Shown here in pieces: positions 1-8,766 of a stretch of 64,000 nt of DNA. Under the pieces are notes generated by a model. It was not told the origin of the DNA and did no database searches. It saw only the letters and a program-made list of their open reading frames with translations. Both the position numbers and the translations under genes were made by a program. The stretch is from Flavobacterium denitrificans DSM 15936. Its GTDB lineage: Bacteria; Bacteroidota; Bacteroidia; Flavobacteriales; Flavobacteriaceae. The stretch is from contig NZ_AUDL01000012.1 in the NCBI RefSeq assembly GCF_000425445.1, positions 62,001-126,000 of the forward strand. The letters run 5' to 3'. The first letter of the stretch is position 1; each line of letters begins with the position of its first letter.

Positions 1-1394
1 TTGGAATTATCAATACATCTTGGGGTGGAACCAATGTTGAAACTTGGACAAGCCGTGAAGCATTTCAAAATAGTCCAGAATTCAAAAATATGATTGCTGA
101 TGTTCCAGTAATGAACGTCGATTCGATTTCTGTTTTATACGCAAAGCGAATGAAAGAAAGAGTTGAAAAAATTCAAGGAACTTCGGTAAGTACAGTAAAT
201 GAAAATACATTCAAAGATTTTTCTTTTGATGATACTTCTTGGGGCGAATTAAATACACCAAGTTTATGGGAAAACCAACCTTTAGGCGATTTAGACGGTG
301 TAGTTTGGATGCGAAAAACGATTACGCTTTCGGGAGAAGATATTAAAAATAAAGCCACTTTAAGTTTGGCAAAAATCGACGACGAAGACATTACCTATGT
401 AAACGGAGTTGAAGTAGGCAAAAACACGCTTTATGATGTCAGAAGGATTTACCAAATTCCAAATGGGATTTTAAAAGAAGGAAAAAATGTCATTGCAGTC
501 AGAATTGTCGATAACACCGGAGGAGGCGGAATTTATGGCGAAGCTGAAGATTTAAAACTAACTTTAGGAAGCAAGGTTGTTCCGCTTGACGGGAAATGGA
601 AATTTAGAGTTATTGTGGTAAAAACATCATTATCACCAAACAGTTACCCATCATTATTGTACAATGCAATGGTAAATCCGTTGGTTCCTTATGCAATCGA
701 AGGTGTTTTATGGTATCAAGGTGAAGCAAATGTTTGGAGAGCTAATCAATATAAAAAAGCATTTCCTTTGATGATTACAGATTGGAGAACGAAATTTAAA
801 CAAGGTGATTTTCCTTTTTATTTTGTGCAATTATCCACTTTTGACGAAACGGGCGGAAATAGTAAAAAAGGTAGTCGCTGGGCTGAACTTCGAGAAGCAC
901 AATCTGAAACTTTGAAACTGAAAAACACAGGCATGGCCGTAACGACAGATATTGGAAACGCAAAAGATATTCATCCAACTAATAAACAAGATATTGGTTT
1001 GCGTTTAGCAGCAATTGCGCTGAACGATATTTACGGCAAAAAACAAGTTTTTAGTGGGCCAACCTATAAATCTCAAGAAATAAAAGGAAACCAAATTATT
1101 TTGACTTTCGACAACATCGGAAGTGGATTGTCAACACCAAATAACGACGAGCTAAAAGGCTTTGAAGTAGCAGGTGAAGATAAAGTTTTTTATTCTGCGA
1201 AAGCGATAATCAAAGACAACAAAATAATCGTTTCCAGTGATCAAGTCCAAAATCCAGTTGCCGTTCATTACGGATGGGCAGACGATGATACACAGATTAA
1301 TCTTTTCAATAAAGAAAAATTCCCTGCTTCACCTTTCAGAACAGATAATTGGGAAATGATTACGGCGAATGAAATTTATAAAGTGAGTAAATAA
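1..1394 (+). CDS. Sialate O-acetylesterase-like carbohydrate esterase, 5' truncated by window edge
   Basis: The reading frame is open to the window edge (first full codon at base 3), so the ATG at 90 is internal. The first visible residues, GIINTSWGGTNVETWTS, match the block after the catalytic Ser of SGNH-type sialate O-acetylesterases. A jelly-roll-like insert follows, at about residues 45-160 counted from the ATG at 90. Then come the family block LWYQGEAN (about 207-214) and the Asp-x-His catalytic segment DIHPTNK (293-299). The family removes O-acetyl groups from sialic acids or plant/algal polysaccharides. With the GH95 enzyme 118 bp downstream on the same strand, this suggests de-acetylation and de-fucosylation of one glycan. 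The signal peptide and nucleophile lie outside the window. Confidence 0.85.
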   Translation, partial: GIINTSWGGTNVETWTSREAFQNSPEFKNMIADVPVMNVDSISVLYAKRMKERVEKIQGTSVSTVNENTFKDFSFDDTSWGELNTPSLWENQPLGDLDGVVWMRKTITLSGEDIKNKATLSLAKIDDEDITYVNGVEVGKNTLYDVRRIYQIPNGILKEGKNVIAVRIVDNTGGGGIYGEAEDLKLTLGSKVVPLDGKWKFRVIVVKTSLSPNSYPSLLYNAMVNPLVPYAIEGVLWYQGEANVWRANQYKKAFPLMITDWRTKFKQGDFPFYFVQLSTFDETGGNSKKGSRWAELREAQSETLKLKNTGMAVTTDIGNAKDIHPTNKQDIGLRLAAIALNDIYGKKQVFSGPTYKSQEIKGNQIILTFDNIGSGLSTPNNDELKGFEVAGEDKVFYSAKAIIKDNKIIVSSDQVQNPVAVHYGWADDDTQINLFNKEKFPASPFRTDNWEMITANEIYKVSK

Positions 1395-1401
1395 TTCGTT
1401 T

Positions 1402-1428
1402 CCTAACAGGTTTTCAAAACCTGTTAGG
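1402..1428. repeat. REP-like palindrome, family A copy 1
   Basis: A 27-bp near-perfect palindrome with arms CCTAACAGGTTTT / AAAACCTGTTAGG. A second copy lies 43 bp downstream and a diverged copy lies at 4837. It sits between the esterase and GH95 genes and has no poly-T tail, so it is more likely a REP-like element than a terminator. Confidence 0.85.
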
Positions 1429-1470
1429 TATCACATAGATTTTTTATTAGTTTTAGATATTCAATAAATA

Positions 1471-1497
1471 CCTAACAGGTTTTGGAAACCTGTTAGG
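1471..1497. repeat. REP-like palindrome, family A copy 2
   Basis: Same 27-bp palindrome as at 1402, differing only in the central loop (GG instead of CA). It ends 15 bp before the GH95 start codon, so in mRNA it would fold just upstream of the translation start. Confidence 0.85.
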
Positions 1498-1512
1498 ATA
1501 AGATAACCAAAT

Positions 1513-3909
1513 ATGATAAAAAAAACATTTCTCATTTTACTTCTGGCATTTTACGCAATAAACATTTCGGCACAATCAAATCATGTTTTATGGTACAAAC
1601 AACCAGCCGAATTTTTTGAAGAAAGTTTGGTTTTAGGGAATGGAAAAATGGGCGCAACAGTTTACGGAGGCGTAAATTCGGATAAAATTGATTTGAACGA
1701 TATCACGCTTTGGTCGGGTGAACCTGTAAATGCTAATATGAATCCTGAAGCGTACAAAAACATTCCAGCCATCCGCGAAGCATTAAAAAATGAAAACTAT
1801 AAACTTTCTGAGGAGTTAAATAAAAAAGTTCAGGGGAAAAATTCTGAAAAATACGCTCCTCTAGGAACTTTAGAAATCAATAATTCTGAAAAAGGAAAAG
1901 CAACGAAATATTACAGGGAACTTGATCTATCTAACGCAACTTCAAAAGTTAGCTATGTATTAGATGGAGTTGAATATACACGAGAATATTTTGTTTCGGC
2001 ACCAGATCAAATTATGGTTGTTAAATTGACCAGCAGTGAAAAAGGCGCCTTAAATTTTGATGTCAGTTTAAAAAGCTTACTAAAGTCAGAAGTGCAGGTG
2101 CGAAGCAATATGTTGATGATGAATGGTACAGCGCCAATTAATGAACAAGCAGGTTATGTACCACCTTCAAAATATTTACAAATTAAAGAGCGTGGCACAA
2201 GATTTACTACATTGCTTCAAATCAAGAAAACCGACGGACAAATTACAAGTTCGAGTGCCGTTTTAAGCGTAAAAAATGCTTCTGAAGTTTATATTTACGT
2301 TTCGGTGGCGACAAGTTTTAACGGGTTTGATAAAAATCCAGCTACAGAAGGATTAGATGACGTTGCAATTGCAGTACAAAATCTGAATAAAGCGGTCGCT
2401 AAACCATTCGATAAATTAAAAGAAAACCACATTGCTGATTATCAGAAATTCTACAATCGTGTCGATTTGAATTTTGGAAAAACAACAGCGCCAGATTTAC
2501 CAACAGATGAACGTTTACTACGCTACGCAGACGGGAAAGAAGATAAAAATCTAGAAATCCTCTATTTCAATTTTGGACGCTATTTGTTGATCAGTTCTTC
2601 GAGAACTATCGGAGTTCCGGCCAACTTACAAGGACTTTGGAATCCGTATTTAAGTCCACCGTGGAGTAGCAATTACACGATGAATATTAATCTGGAAGAG
2701 AATTATTGGTTAGCGGAAAACACCAATCTTTCAGAAATGCATCAGTCACTTTTGAGTTTCATTAAAAATCTATCAGTAACCGGAAAAGTGACTGCAAAGA
2801 CTTTTTATGGAATAAACCAAGGCTGGGCCGCCGGACACAATTCTGATATTTGGGCAATGACCAATCCAGTAGGGCAATTTGGAAAAGAAGAACCCATGTG
2901 GGCGTGCTGGCCAATGGCGGGCGCATGGTTGAGTACGCATATTTGGGAACATTATACTTTTACCCAAGATGTCTCATATCTAAAAAAAGAAGGTTATCCA
3001 TTAATGAAAGGCGCCGCCGAATTCTGTTTAGGGTGGCTGATAACCGATAAAAATGGAAATTATATTACATCACCATCGACCTCGCCAGAAAATCAATATA
3101 AATTAGCAGATGGTTTTGTTGGTGCTACAATGTATGGAGGAACAGCTGATTTAGCCATGATTCGCGAATGTTTTGATAAAACCATAAAAGCATCAAAAGT
3201 GCTGAATACCGATGCCACTTTCAGAAAGAAACTTGAAGATGCATTGGCGAAACTTCATCCGTATCAAATTGGCAAAAAAGGAAATCTTCAGGAATGGTAT
3301 TTTGATTGGGACGATCAGGATCCAAAACACCGTCATCAATCACAATTGTTTGGACTTTTTCCGGGAAATCATATTACACCATTAAAAACACCTGATTTGG
3401 CCGAAGCGTCACGAAAAACACTTGAAATAAAAGGGGATGAAACAACAGGTTGGTCAAAAGGTTGGAGAATTAATCTTTGGGCAAGACTTTGGGATGGAAA
3501 TCGTGCTTACAAAATGTATCGCGAATTATTGCGCTACGTAGATCCAGACAAAAAGAAAACCGATAAGCCAAGACGAGGAGGAGGAACATACCCAAATTTA
3601 TTCGACGCGCATCCGCCATTTCAAATTGATGGGAATTTTGGTGGCGCGGCTGCGGTTGCCGAAATGTTGGTTCAGTCAGACGAAAACGAAATCAGATTGC
3701 TTCCTGCCTTGCCAGATGCGTGGGAAGAAGGTTCTGTAAAAGGAATTTGTGCCAGAGGCGGATTTGAAATTGAAATGAATTGGATGAATAAAACAATTCA
3801 GAGAATGACGATTTCTTCTAAAATCGGAGGAAAAACCACTTTGATTTTTGGAGATAAAAAACAAGAAATTGTTTTGAAGAAAGGAGAGAAGAAAGAAATA
3901 GTTTGGTAA
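1513..3909 (+). CDS. GH95 family glycoside hydrolase (alpha-L-fucosidase type)
   Basis: This 798-residue protein has a signal peptide (about 1-21, ending ISAQS) and the N-terminal GH95 motif VLGNGKMGATVYGG (40-53). The catalytic (alpha/alpha)6 segments are visible: NLQGLWNP (371-378), the NIN pair (391-393), the acid block SPSTSPEN with Glu526, and FQIDGNFGG with Asp706. Together these match the Asn/Asn/Glu/Asp set of inverting GH95 enzymes. The family cleaves alpha-1,2-L-fucosyl, or in some members L-galactosyl, residues. The segment after NIN reads LEENYW, where many relatives have TQMNYW or TEMNYW, so specificity may differ. It probably acts with the upstream acetylesterase in the periplasm or at the outer surface. 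Confidence 0.92.
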   Translation: MIKKTFLILLLAFYAINISAQSNHVLWYKQPAEFFEESLVLGNGKMGATVYGGVNSDKIDLNDITLWSGEPVNANMNPEAYKNIPAIREALKNENYKLSEELNKKVQGKNSEKYAPLGTLEINNSEKGKATKYYRELDLSNATSKVSYVLDGVEYTREYFVSAPDQIMVVKLTSSEKGALNFDVSLKSLLKSEVQVRSNMLMMNGTAPINEQAGYVPPSKYLQIKERGTRFTTLLQIKKTDGQITSSSAVLSVKNASEVYIYVSVATSFNGFDKNPATEGLDDVAIAVQNLNKAVAKPFDKLKENHIADYQKFYNRVDLNFGKTTAPDLPTDERLLRYADGKEDKNLEILYFNFGRYLLISSSRTIGVPANLQGLWNPYLSPPWSSNYTMNINLEENYWLAENTNLSEMHQSLLSFIKNLSVTGKVTAKTFYGINQGWAAGHNSDIWAMTNPVGQFGKEEPMWACWPMAGAWLSTHIWEHYTFTQDVSYLKKEGYPLMKGAAEFCLGWLITDKNGNYITSPSTSPENQYKLADGFVGATMYGGTADLAMIRECFDKTIKASKVLNTDATFRKKLEDALAKLHPYQIGKKGNLQEWYFDWDDQDPKHRHQSQLFGLFPGNHITPLKTPDLAEASRKTLEIKGDETTGWSKGWRINLWARLWDGNRAYKMYRELLRYVDPDKKKTDKPRRGGGTYPNLFDAHPPFQIDGNFGGAAAVAEMLVQSDENEIRLLPALPDAWEEGSVKGICARGGFEIEMNWMNKTIQRMTISSKIGGKTTLIFGDKKQEIVLKKGEKKEIVW

Positions 3910-4081
3910 TTTTAATTCTGTAAAAATGGAATGAGTAAGATGACCCAGACTCAATGTGTTTTGATAAGAGTGTTGATATATAGTGAATTAAGGTAAATGT
4001 CGGGTAAATGACGTGATAAAATTGAATAAAATTCGTGAAGTGTTTTAAAACTGAGATTTAATTTTGCTTAAAAGTTTCAAA

Positions 4082-4819
4082 ATGATTCAACAGCCAGAAC
4101 TAGGAAAGAAAATTGCAGATTACAGAAAATCAAAAGGATTTACTCAAGAAGAACTTGTGGAGAAATGTAATCTGAATGTACGTACTCTTCAGCGCATAGA
4201 AGCTGGAGAAGTTACTCCTAGAAATTATACGGTAAAGTTGATTTTTGAAGTATTGGAACTTGATTTTGAAAATTCCTTAAATTCTCAAAACGAGAAATCA
4301 AAAGGGAGAATTGAAAAGGGGCTCGAGCAATTTTATATAAGTTTCATTGATTTATTTAATTTAAAAACAAACACTATGAAAAAAGTATCAATTTTATCAA
4401 TAACAATATTTACTTTAATATGGGCGATTACGTCTTTAACAAGCCAGACTTTTGCACAAGCTAAAGCTCAAAAACAAATTGAAAAGTCTAATTTAGATTT
4501 TATTAAATGGTTTAACAGCGGTGAAATAAACTCGTTGGTTAGTTTGTATCGCGAAGATGCCTGCCTCGTTTCTAGAGGCTGTGGTAAGGATTTCATTAAA
4601 AGTTACTACAATGTTGAAGCGAGTAAGTTTAAATTTACTGAATTAAAATCGACAAGTATTGAGGTTAATGATACCGTTGCTATTGAAAAAGGTAAATGGA
4701 GTGCGATTTTAAACTCAGGTCTGCCAATAGGCGGCGAATATACATCTGAATGGAGATTAACTAACAATGAATGGCTGATAGTAAGTGAAACTTCAGGATT
4801 ACAATTTGATAAAAAGTAG
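4082..4819 (+). CDS. XRE-type HTH fused to a membrane segment and SnoaL/DUF4440-like domain
   Basis: The chosen start is the ATG at 4082; the longer frame would need a TTG at 4064. About 60 N-terminal residues form an XRE helix-turn-helix (GKKIADYRKSKGFTQEELV, then NVRTLQRIEAGEVTPR). A linker leads to a hydrophobic stretch preceded by MKK and followed by TFAQ, which looks like a signal peptide or membrane anchor. The rest resembles a SnoaL/NTF2-like DUF4440 fold (WFNSGEINSLVSLYREDA, WRLTNNEWLIVSE). The simplest reading is a one-component membrane regulator with a periplasmic sensor. Alternatively, an internal start at 4377 makes a separate exported SnoaL-like protein. Ligand and targets are unknown. 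Confidence 0.75.
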   Translation: MIQQPELGKKIADYRKSKGFTQEELVEKCNLNVRTLQRIEAGEVTPRNYTVKLIFEVLELDFENSLNSQNEKSKGRIEKGLEQFYISFIDLFNLKTNTMKKVSILSITIFTLIWAITSLTSQTFAQAKAQKQIEKSNLDFIKWFNSGEINSLVSLYREDACLVSRGCGKDFIKSYYNVEASKFKFTELKSTSIEVNDTVAIEKGKWSAILNSGLPIGGEYTSEWRLTNNEWLIVSETSGLQFDKK

Positions 4820-4836
4820 TCTAAAACAAATAGTTT

Positions 4837-4875
4837 AAACCCGATAGGTTTTCAAAACCTGTTGGGTTTGTTTTT
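4837..4875 (+). terminator. Terminator hairpin derived from repeat family A
   Basis: An inverted repeat (AAACCCgAtAGGTTTT / AAAACCTgTtGGGTTT) is followed directly by a run of T. It lies 17 bp after the stop of the HTH/SnoaL gene. Its core is the same AGGTTTTCAAAACCT as the repeats at 1402 and 1471, so a repeat copy appears to serve as the terminator. Confidence 0.7.
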
Positions 4876-4878
4876 TTA

Positions 4879-5040
4879 AGCTTCGGAGAAGCAAAATATT
4901 TATAGAATAAAATAGAATTTGCAAAACAGCTCCAGCGGAGCGACATATAATTTTTCGCAATTAAATATGTCGCTCCGTTGGAGCTCTTTTTCTGTGTGTG
5001 ATTGGATTTCTATAAATATTTAGCCTCTCTGAGGCTTCTC
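4879..5040. repeat. Nested double inverted repeat between convergent genes
   Basis: Inner arms AGCTCCAGCGGAGCGACATA (4928 on) and the matching ATATGTCGCTCCGTTGGAGCT (ending near 4985) form a stem of about 20 bp. Outer arms, with the word AAATATTTATAGAA near 4894-4907 and its complement near 5008-5022, are each capped by a small GAAGC/GCTTC or GAGGC/GCCTC hairpin. The whole is about 160 bp of cruciform-like sequence with no ORF. Confidence 0.8.
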
Positions 5041-5084
5041 AACATCATGGAAAGCTCTTTGTAAATATTTGGTTAAGATGAAGT

Positions 5085-5759
5085 TTAATCCAATTTATAA
5101 CTATATCCAATCTGCAAATAAAACGGAATTAACGGTGTAGTCTCAAAATCCTCTGTCATGACTTTTCCAGCTCTTAAAGTCAAATCGCTTTTGGCAAAAG
5201 AATAACCACCTTGAATTCCGAAATTAAAATTGCCACCCGTTGTCGGTTCAAACCAACCATTTTTTACATCGGGATAAACTTCCTTGTATATTTCGCTATG
5301 CTGAAAATGTGTTACAATGGCTTGATCAAAACCAAATTCGCCTGCGACAAACCATTTCGGTTTGTAATAACCAATTGTCGTTGAAGCAGCAGCACCAAAG
5401 TTCTGCAAAGTCACCAGCGGGTTTCCGTAACGCCTATAAATGGCATGAATTGCTGCATTGAAATGGAAATTGTTAAATTGATACACATTAATTTGTCCTC
5501 CGATTTTTGTTTTAAAATCATCAAAAATGACTTCGCCCGAAGCAAACGAAAATGAACTTTCCAAAATAATCGGCATTTCGGTTTTTAAATGATAGCCATA
5601 ACCGAAACCGTAAACAAAACTATAATCCCATCCAGCGTTTACACTCAAAATATGTTTTTCTTCAGTTTTTAGATTTTCCCAGTTAATGGTTTGGGCTTGT
5701 AAAATGTTAGATGCGAAAAGTGAAAAGAGAAATGTGATTAGTACTACTATTGCTTTCAT
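5085..5759 (-). CDS. Predicted outer-membrane beta-barrel protein of unknown function
   Basis: 224 residues with a signal peptide (MKAIVVLITFLFSLFASNIL, cleaved near LQAQT). The remainder has alternating hydrophobic/polar strands rich in Gly, Tyr and Phe, and a C-terminus of aromatic strands ending QIGYSYKLD, as in small outer-membrane barrels. No catalytic motif is visible. It starts 5 bp after the stop of the S33 peptidase lipoprotein, so the two are probably co-transcribed. Function is not recognised. Confidence 0.65.
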   Translation of the reverse strand: MKAIVVLITFLFSLFASNILQAQTINWENLKTEEKHILSVNAGWDYSFVYGFGYGYHLKTEMPIILESSFSFASGEVIFDDFKTKIGGQINVYQFNNFHFNAAIHAIYRRYGNPLVTLQNFGAAASTTIGYYKPKWFVAGEFGFDQAIVTHFQHSEIYKEVYPDVKNGWFEPTTGGNFNFGIQGGYSFAKSDLTLRAGKVMTEDFETTPLIPFYLQIGYSYKLD

Positions 5760-5764
5760 GATTA

Positions 5765-6754
5765 TTATTTTAGATTATTTAAATAATTCAACACTAGCGG
5801 ATGCACATTTTCCCATTTGAAATAAATCATTTCATGGCCCGTTCCTTTAACTTCGGAAATTTCTGAATTCGGAAAATAAGCAGCTTCTTTTTGGGCAAAA
5901 CTCAAACCATAAGATTGATTTAGCTCGCCGTACAAAAACAAAACTTTAGTTTGATACTGATTGAGATTTGTGGTAAAATCAAAACCATCATTTTCGGCAA
6001 TATCAGTGAAACTTTCTAAAACTGTTGTTCCAATTCTCCAAAAAGGCGACGGTCCCGGAATACCTTCTTTATTGTTTTTGGCATAAGAAAAACTCGAAGA
6101 AATACCGTATTTGTAATCTAGAATCTCATGCTGGTTTTCTTTCCCAGTTATAAACTGATCGACATATAAGAGATTGCTGGTAACTTCGGAGAAGATGTTG
6201 ATTTTTCGGCTCATTTCGCCATAATCATCAAGTAGTTTTTTGTTCAGTCCGCCCGGTTCCGCCAGAATTAATCCGTTGATTTTATCGGGATATTTATTGA
6301 CGTAAGCCGTTCCCAGCATTGCGCCCCAAGAATGTCCAAAAAGAAAGACTTTTTGATCTGCAGAAGTTCGATAGTATTTAATGACTTCAGTTAAATCATC
6401 TAATACAAGCTGAATGGAATAGGTGTTTTTATCATGTCTTTTAGATAAACCAGAACCGCGTTGATCGTAAAAAATCACATAGTAACCTTCGTTCGCGAGC
6501 TGTTGCACATTTAATCCGTTGCGATAATCAGAACCGGGACCGCCGTGCAGAAAAATCAGCATTGGATTATTTGGGTTTCCAAAAGTTTGTGCGTGAAGTT
6601 GTGTTCCGTTTACAAAAATGGAAGGCAGTGAGGCATCTTGATCAACCGTTTTGGGAACTAACTTTCCAACACCATCAATTTCATTGTCGTTTTCACAACT
6701 TAAAAAGAAAATTGAAAGGACTACAACTGCTGAATATAACATCTTGTTTTTCAT
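5765..6754 (-). CDS. Lipoprotein alpha/beta hydrolase, proline iminopeptidase (S33) type
   Basis: 329 residues beginning with a lipoprotein signal (lipobox LSC at about 18-20). The alpha/beta-hydrolase core shows the oxyanion motif HGGPGSDY, the DQRGSG block typical of prolyl aminopeptidases, the nucleophile elbow GHSWG, an acid in LYGELN, and the catalytic His in KGTGHEM. The family releases N-terminal proline or hydrolyses related amides. The lipid anchor places it at the cell envelope rather than in the cytosol, and a barrel protein follows 5 bp downstream. Substrate is uncertain. Confidence 0.85.
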   Translation of the reverse strand: MKNKMLYSAVVVLSIFFLSCENDNEIDGVGKLVPKTVDQDASLPSIFVNGTQLHAQTFGNPNNPMLIFLHGGPGSDYRNGLNVQQLANEGYYVIFYDQRGSGLSKRHDKNTYSIQLVLDDLTEVIKYYRTSADQKVFLFGHSWGAMLGTAYVNKYPDKINGLILAEPGGLNKKLLDDYGEMSRKINIFSEVTSNLLYVDQFITGKENQHEILDYKYGISSSFSYAKNNKEGIPGPSPFWRIGTTVLESFTDIAENDGFDFTTNLNQYQTKVLFLYGELNQSYGLSFAQKEAAYFPNSEISEVKGTGHEMIYFKWENVHPLVLNYLNNLK

Positions 6755-6829
6755 TGCATAATTTTTAAAAGTTTATGCAAAGATGTTGTTCAGACTAATA
6801 TTAGTCGCCCCAACTTGTAAGGTGGTTCT

Positions 6830-7000
6830 TTTTTTTAAAGAGGCTAAGTTACTAAGATGCTAAGTCGCTAAGCTTTTTTATTTGCTCGCAATTTTTTTTG
6901 CCACAGATTAAAGGATTAAAATGATTAAAAAAAATCTGTTTAAATCTGCGGAATCTGCGTGAAATAAAAAATCTTTGCGACTTAGCGCCTTTGCGAGATT
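6830..7000. repeat. Intergenic word-repeat foldback
   Basis: The region between two minus-strand genes contains tandem degenerate words: CTAAGTTACTAAGATGCTAAG near 6843-6863, then ACAGATTAAAGGATTAAAATG, then inverted AAATCTGCGGAATCTGCG and GACTTAGCGCCTTTGCGAG. The right half is a loose inverted copy of the left. The CTAAGATGCTAAG word recurs at 14552. Confidence 0.6.
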
Positions 7001-7006
7001 AAAAAC

Positions 7007-8107
7007 TTATTTCAAATACTCGGAAGGAGAAAGTCCGGTTGCTTTTTTGAAATTTCGGTTAAAAGCCGTTTTCGAATTAAAGCCGCATTCAAAAGCAACA
7101 GACAGCAAGGTGAATTTTTGATTTTCGGGCAAAAGAATCTGTTTTTTAAATTCTTCTACACGCTGTAGATTGATATAATCATAAAAGTTTTTTTCTTCGG
7201 CTGAATTGATTACCTGCGAAAGAACATTCGAGTGAATATTTAATTTTTGAGATAAATCAGCTAAAGTCAAATCAGGATTTTTGTATAGTTTTTCATCTTC
7301 CATAATTTGAGTTAATTTTTGATGAATGACCTGAAGTTCTGAAGTGGTCAAACTTGATTTTTCGTATTTAATTTTTTCAGAAGGATTTTCATTTTTGATG
7401 TTTTCGACAGAAGAAACTTCGGGAATTTTGTTTTGATGAGAGGTCTGATTTGTAAAAATCCCAACTTGTTTGATCCCAAAATATCCTATGAAAATCACAT
7501 AAAAAACCACAAACGTAAAAATGTATTCGTCGTTAAATAAAATAACAACAATCCAAATAATACTTGAACCGAGAATCAAATATTGAAGCCAGCGGAGATT
7601 GATTTTTTCGATGGAAGAAAACGCTTCTGAAATGTTTTTTCTATGTTTAGAAAGTTTTCGAAGAGAAAGCAAAGCATACGATATTCCTGAAATTAAAATG
7701 GCACTGTATAAAATCAGAATTGTAGTTTCATAACCTTTTCCTTCATTCTGAAAAACGTTTAATTTTTCTTCGAAAGAAAGACTGAAAAACGGAATCAGAA
7801 TTAGAAACGCCAGTACAAAAGGCAAGAAATGTAAAAGATTGTATTTTCTATTCTGATTTTGATTGGTCAAAGCTGAAGTATACAAAAACAAAAATGGACC
7901 TTGAAGTAAAGGCATTGGCAATTCAAAACCTAATAAAAACGGAAATGAGACAAAGTCTTTTTTATAGTGCAGATAATACAAAAACAAATGAAATCCGGTA
8001 AAAAACAGCCAAAATGCTAGAATTTTATCGGCTTCGCTTTTGTCTTTTTTGCTTGCAAGAATAACAACCAGAAAAAAGGTAATTATTATGCCAATCAAGT
8101 ACAACAT
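7007..8107 (-). CDS. Membrane-spanning AraC-family transcriptional regulator
   Basis: The start is placed at the ATG at 8107 (MLYLIGII...), because the longer frame begins with a TTG at 8197 and adds a polar extension unlike the family. The first half, about 240 residues, contains about seven hydrophobic helices. A linker leads to a C-terminal AraC HTH pair (LADLSQKLNIHSNVLSQVIN, then LLSVAFECGFNSKTAFNRNFKKATGLSPSEY). The architecture is a membrane sensor with a cytosolic DNA-binding domain, common in Flavobacteriia. The signal and targets are unknown. The adjacent minus-strand S33 peptidase/barrel pair is a candidate target by position only. Confidence 0.85.
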   Translation of the reverse strand: MLYLIGIIITFFLVVILASKKDKSEADKILAFWLFFTGFHLFLYYLHYKKDFVSFPFLLGFELPMPLLQGPFLFLYTSALTNQNQNRKYNLLHFLPFVLAFLILIPFFSLSFEEKLNVFQNEGKGYETTILILYSAILISGISYALLSLRKLSKHRKNISEAFSSIEKINLRWLQYLILGSSIIWIVVILFNDEYIFTFVVFYVIFIGYFGIKQVGIFTNQTSHQNKIPEVSSVENIKNENPSEKIKYEKSSLTTSELQVIHQKLTQIMEDEKLYKNPDLTLADLSQKLNIHSNVLSQVINSAEEKNFYDYINLQRVEEFKKQILLPENQKFTLLSVAFECGFNSKTAFNRNFKKATGLSPSEYLK

Positions 8108-8255
8108 AAGGTTTTGATTTTTGGTTAAATCGGTTGTTGGAAACAGGAAGCAAGATACTTTATTTTGATCAATTTTTTGTAGTTCGTTTATTGCCAAAAA
8201 GTAAAGTTTTTAAAGCAAAATCATTCATTTACACCAGGATAACTTTTCTGAAATT

Positions 8256-8284
8256 TTGACGGGAATTTATTTTAAGTAACTTTG
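8256..8284 (+). promoter_or_regulatory. Bacteroidota-type promoter for the Panacea/membrane gene pair
   Basis: TTG at 8256-8258, an 18-bp spacer, then TAACTTTG at 8277-8284, matching the TTG/TAnnTTTG consensus. The predicted start of transcription is about 15 bp before the ATG at 8307. The pair therefore seems to have its own promoter. Confidence 0.7.
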
Positions 8285-8306
8285 AAAAAACAATAATTCT
8301 AAGACA

Positions 8307-8765
8307 ATGGCTTATAATCCTACAACAGTGGCCAATTATTTTATAGGAAAATATTCCAAGGACGGAAATTTAACACCTATGAAAATAATCAAACTGACCT
8401 ATATTGCCTATGGCTGGTATCTTGCGCTGACCAATAAAGAAGAACGATTGATTGATGAAAAACCAATTGCTTGGGATTTTGGACCCGTTTTCCCATCTTT
8501 ATATTACAGCATCAAGCAATACAAAAAGAATATTATTACAGAACGAATTCCAAATCCGATTAAAAACGAAAAAATTTCAGCGGATGACGAGAAATTCTTA
8601 GACAAAATCTGGGATTTATATGGAAGATTTGACGGAATTTATTTGAGTGCTTTGACGCATACAGAAGGAACGCCCTGGACGAAAGTTTATCAAAAAGATA
8701 CAAATGCCGTGATTTCTGACAATGATATTTACGACCATTACAAAACCAAACTTAAACCAATTTAA
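8307..8765 (+). CDS. Panacea-domain (DUF4065, SocA-like) protein, candidate antitoxin
   Basis: 152 residues matching the Panacea/DUF4065 pattern: an N-terminal TTVANYFIGK, LTPMKIIKLTYIAYGW (24-39), then the PIAWDFGPVFPSLY block. Members include GepA and SocA. The domain is known as an antitoxin module that neutralises many unrelated toxins, commonly encoded next door. Here a small two-helix membrane protein starts 1 bp after the stop codon, with a promoter upstream of the pair. Family assignment is strong; the antitoxin role is inferred from family and context. Confidence 0.85.
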   Translation: MAYNPTTVANYFIGKYSKDGNLTPMKIIKLTYIAYGWYLALTNKEERLIDEKPIAWDFGPVFPSLYYSIKQYKKNIITERIPNPIKNEKISADDEKFLDKIWDLYGRFDGIYLSALTHTEGTPWTKVYQKDTNAVISDNDIYDHYKTKLKPI

Positions 8766-8766
8766 G

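Noticed and set aside
8108-8197. N-terminal extension of the AraC-type regulator starting with TTG
   Set aside because: A TTG start and polar sequence before the first membrane helix; the ATG at 8107 fits the family better.
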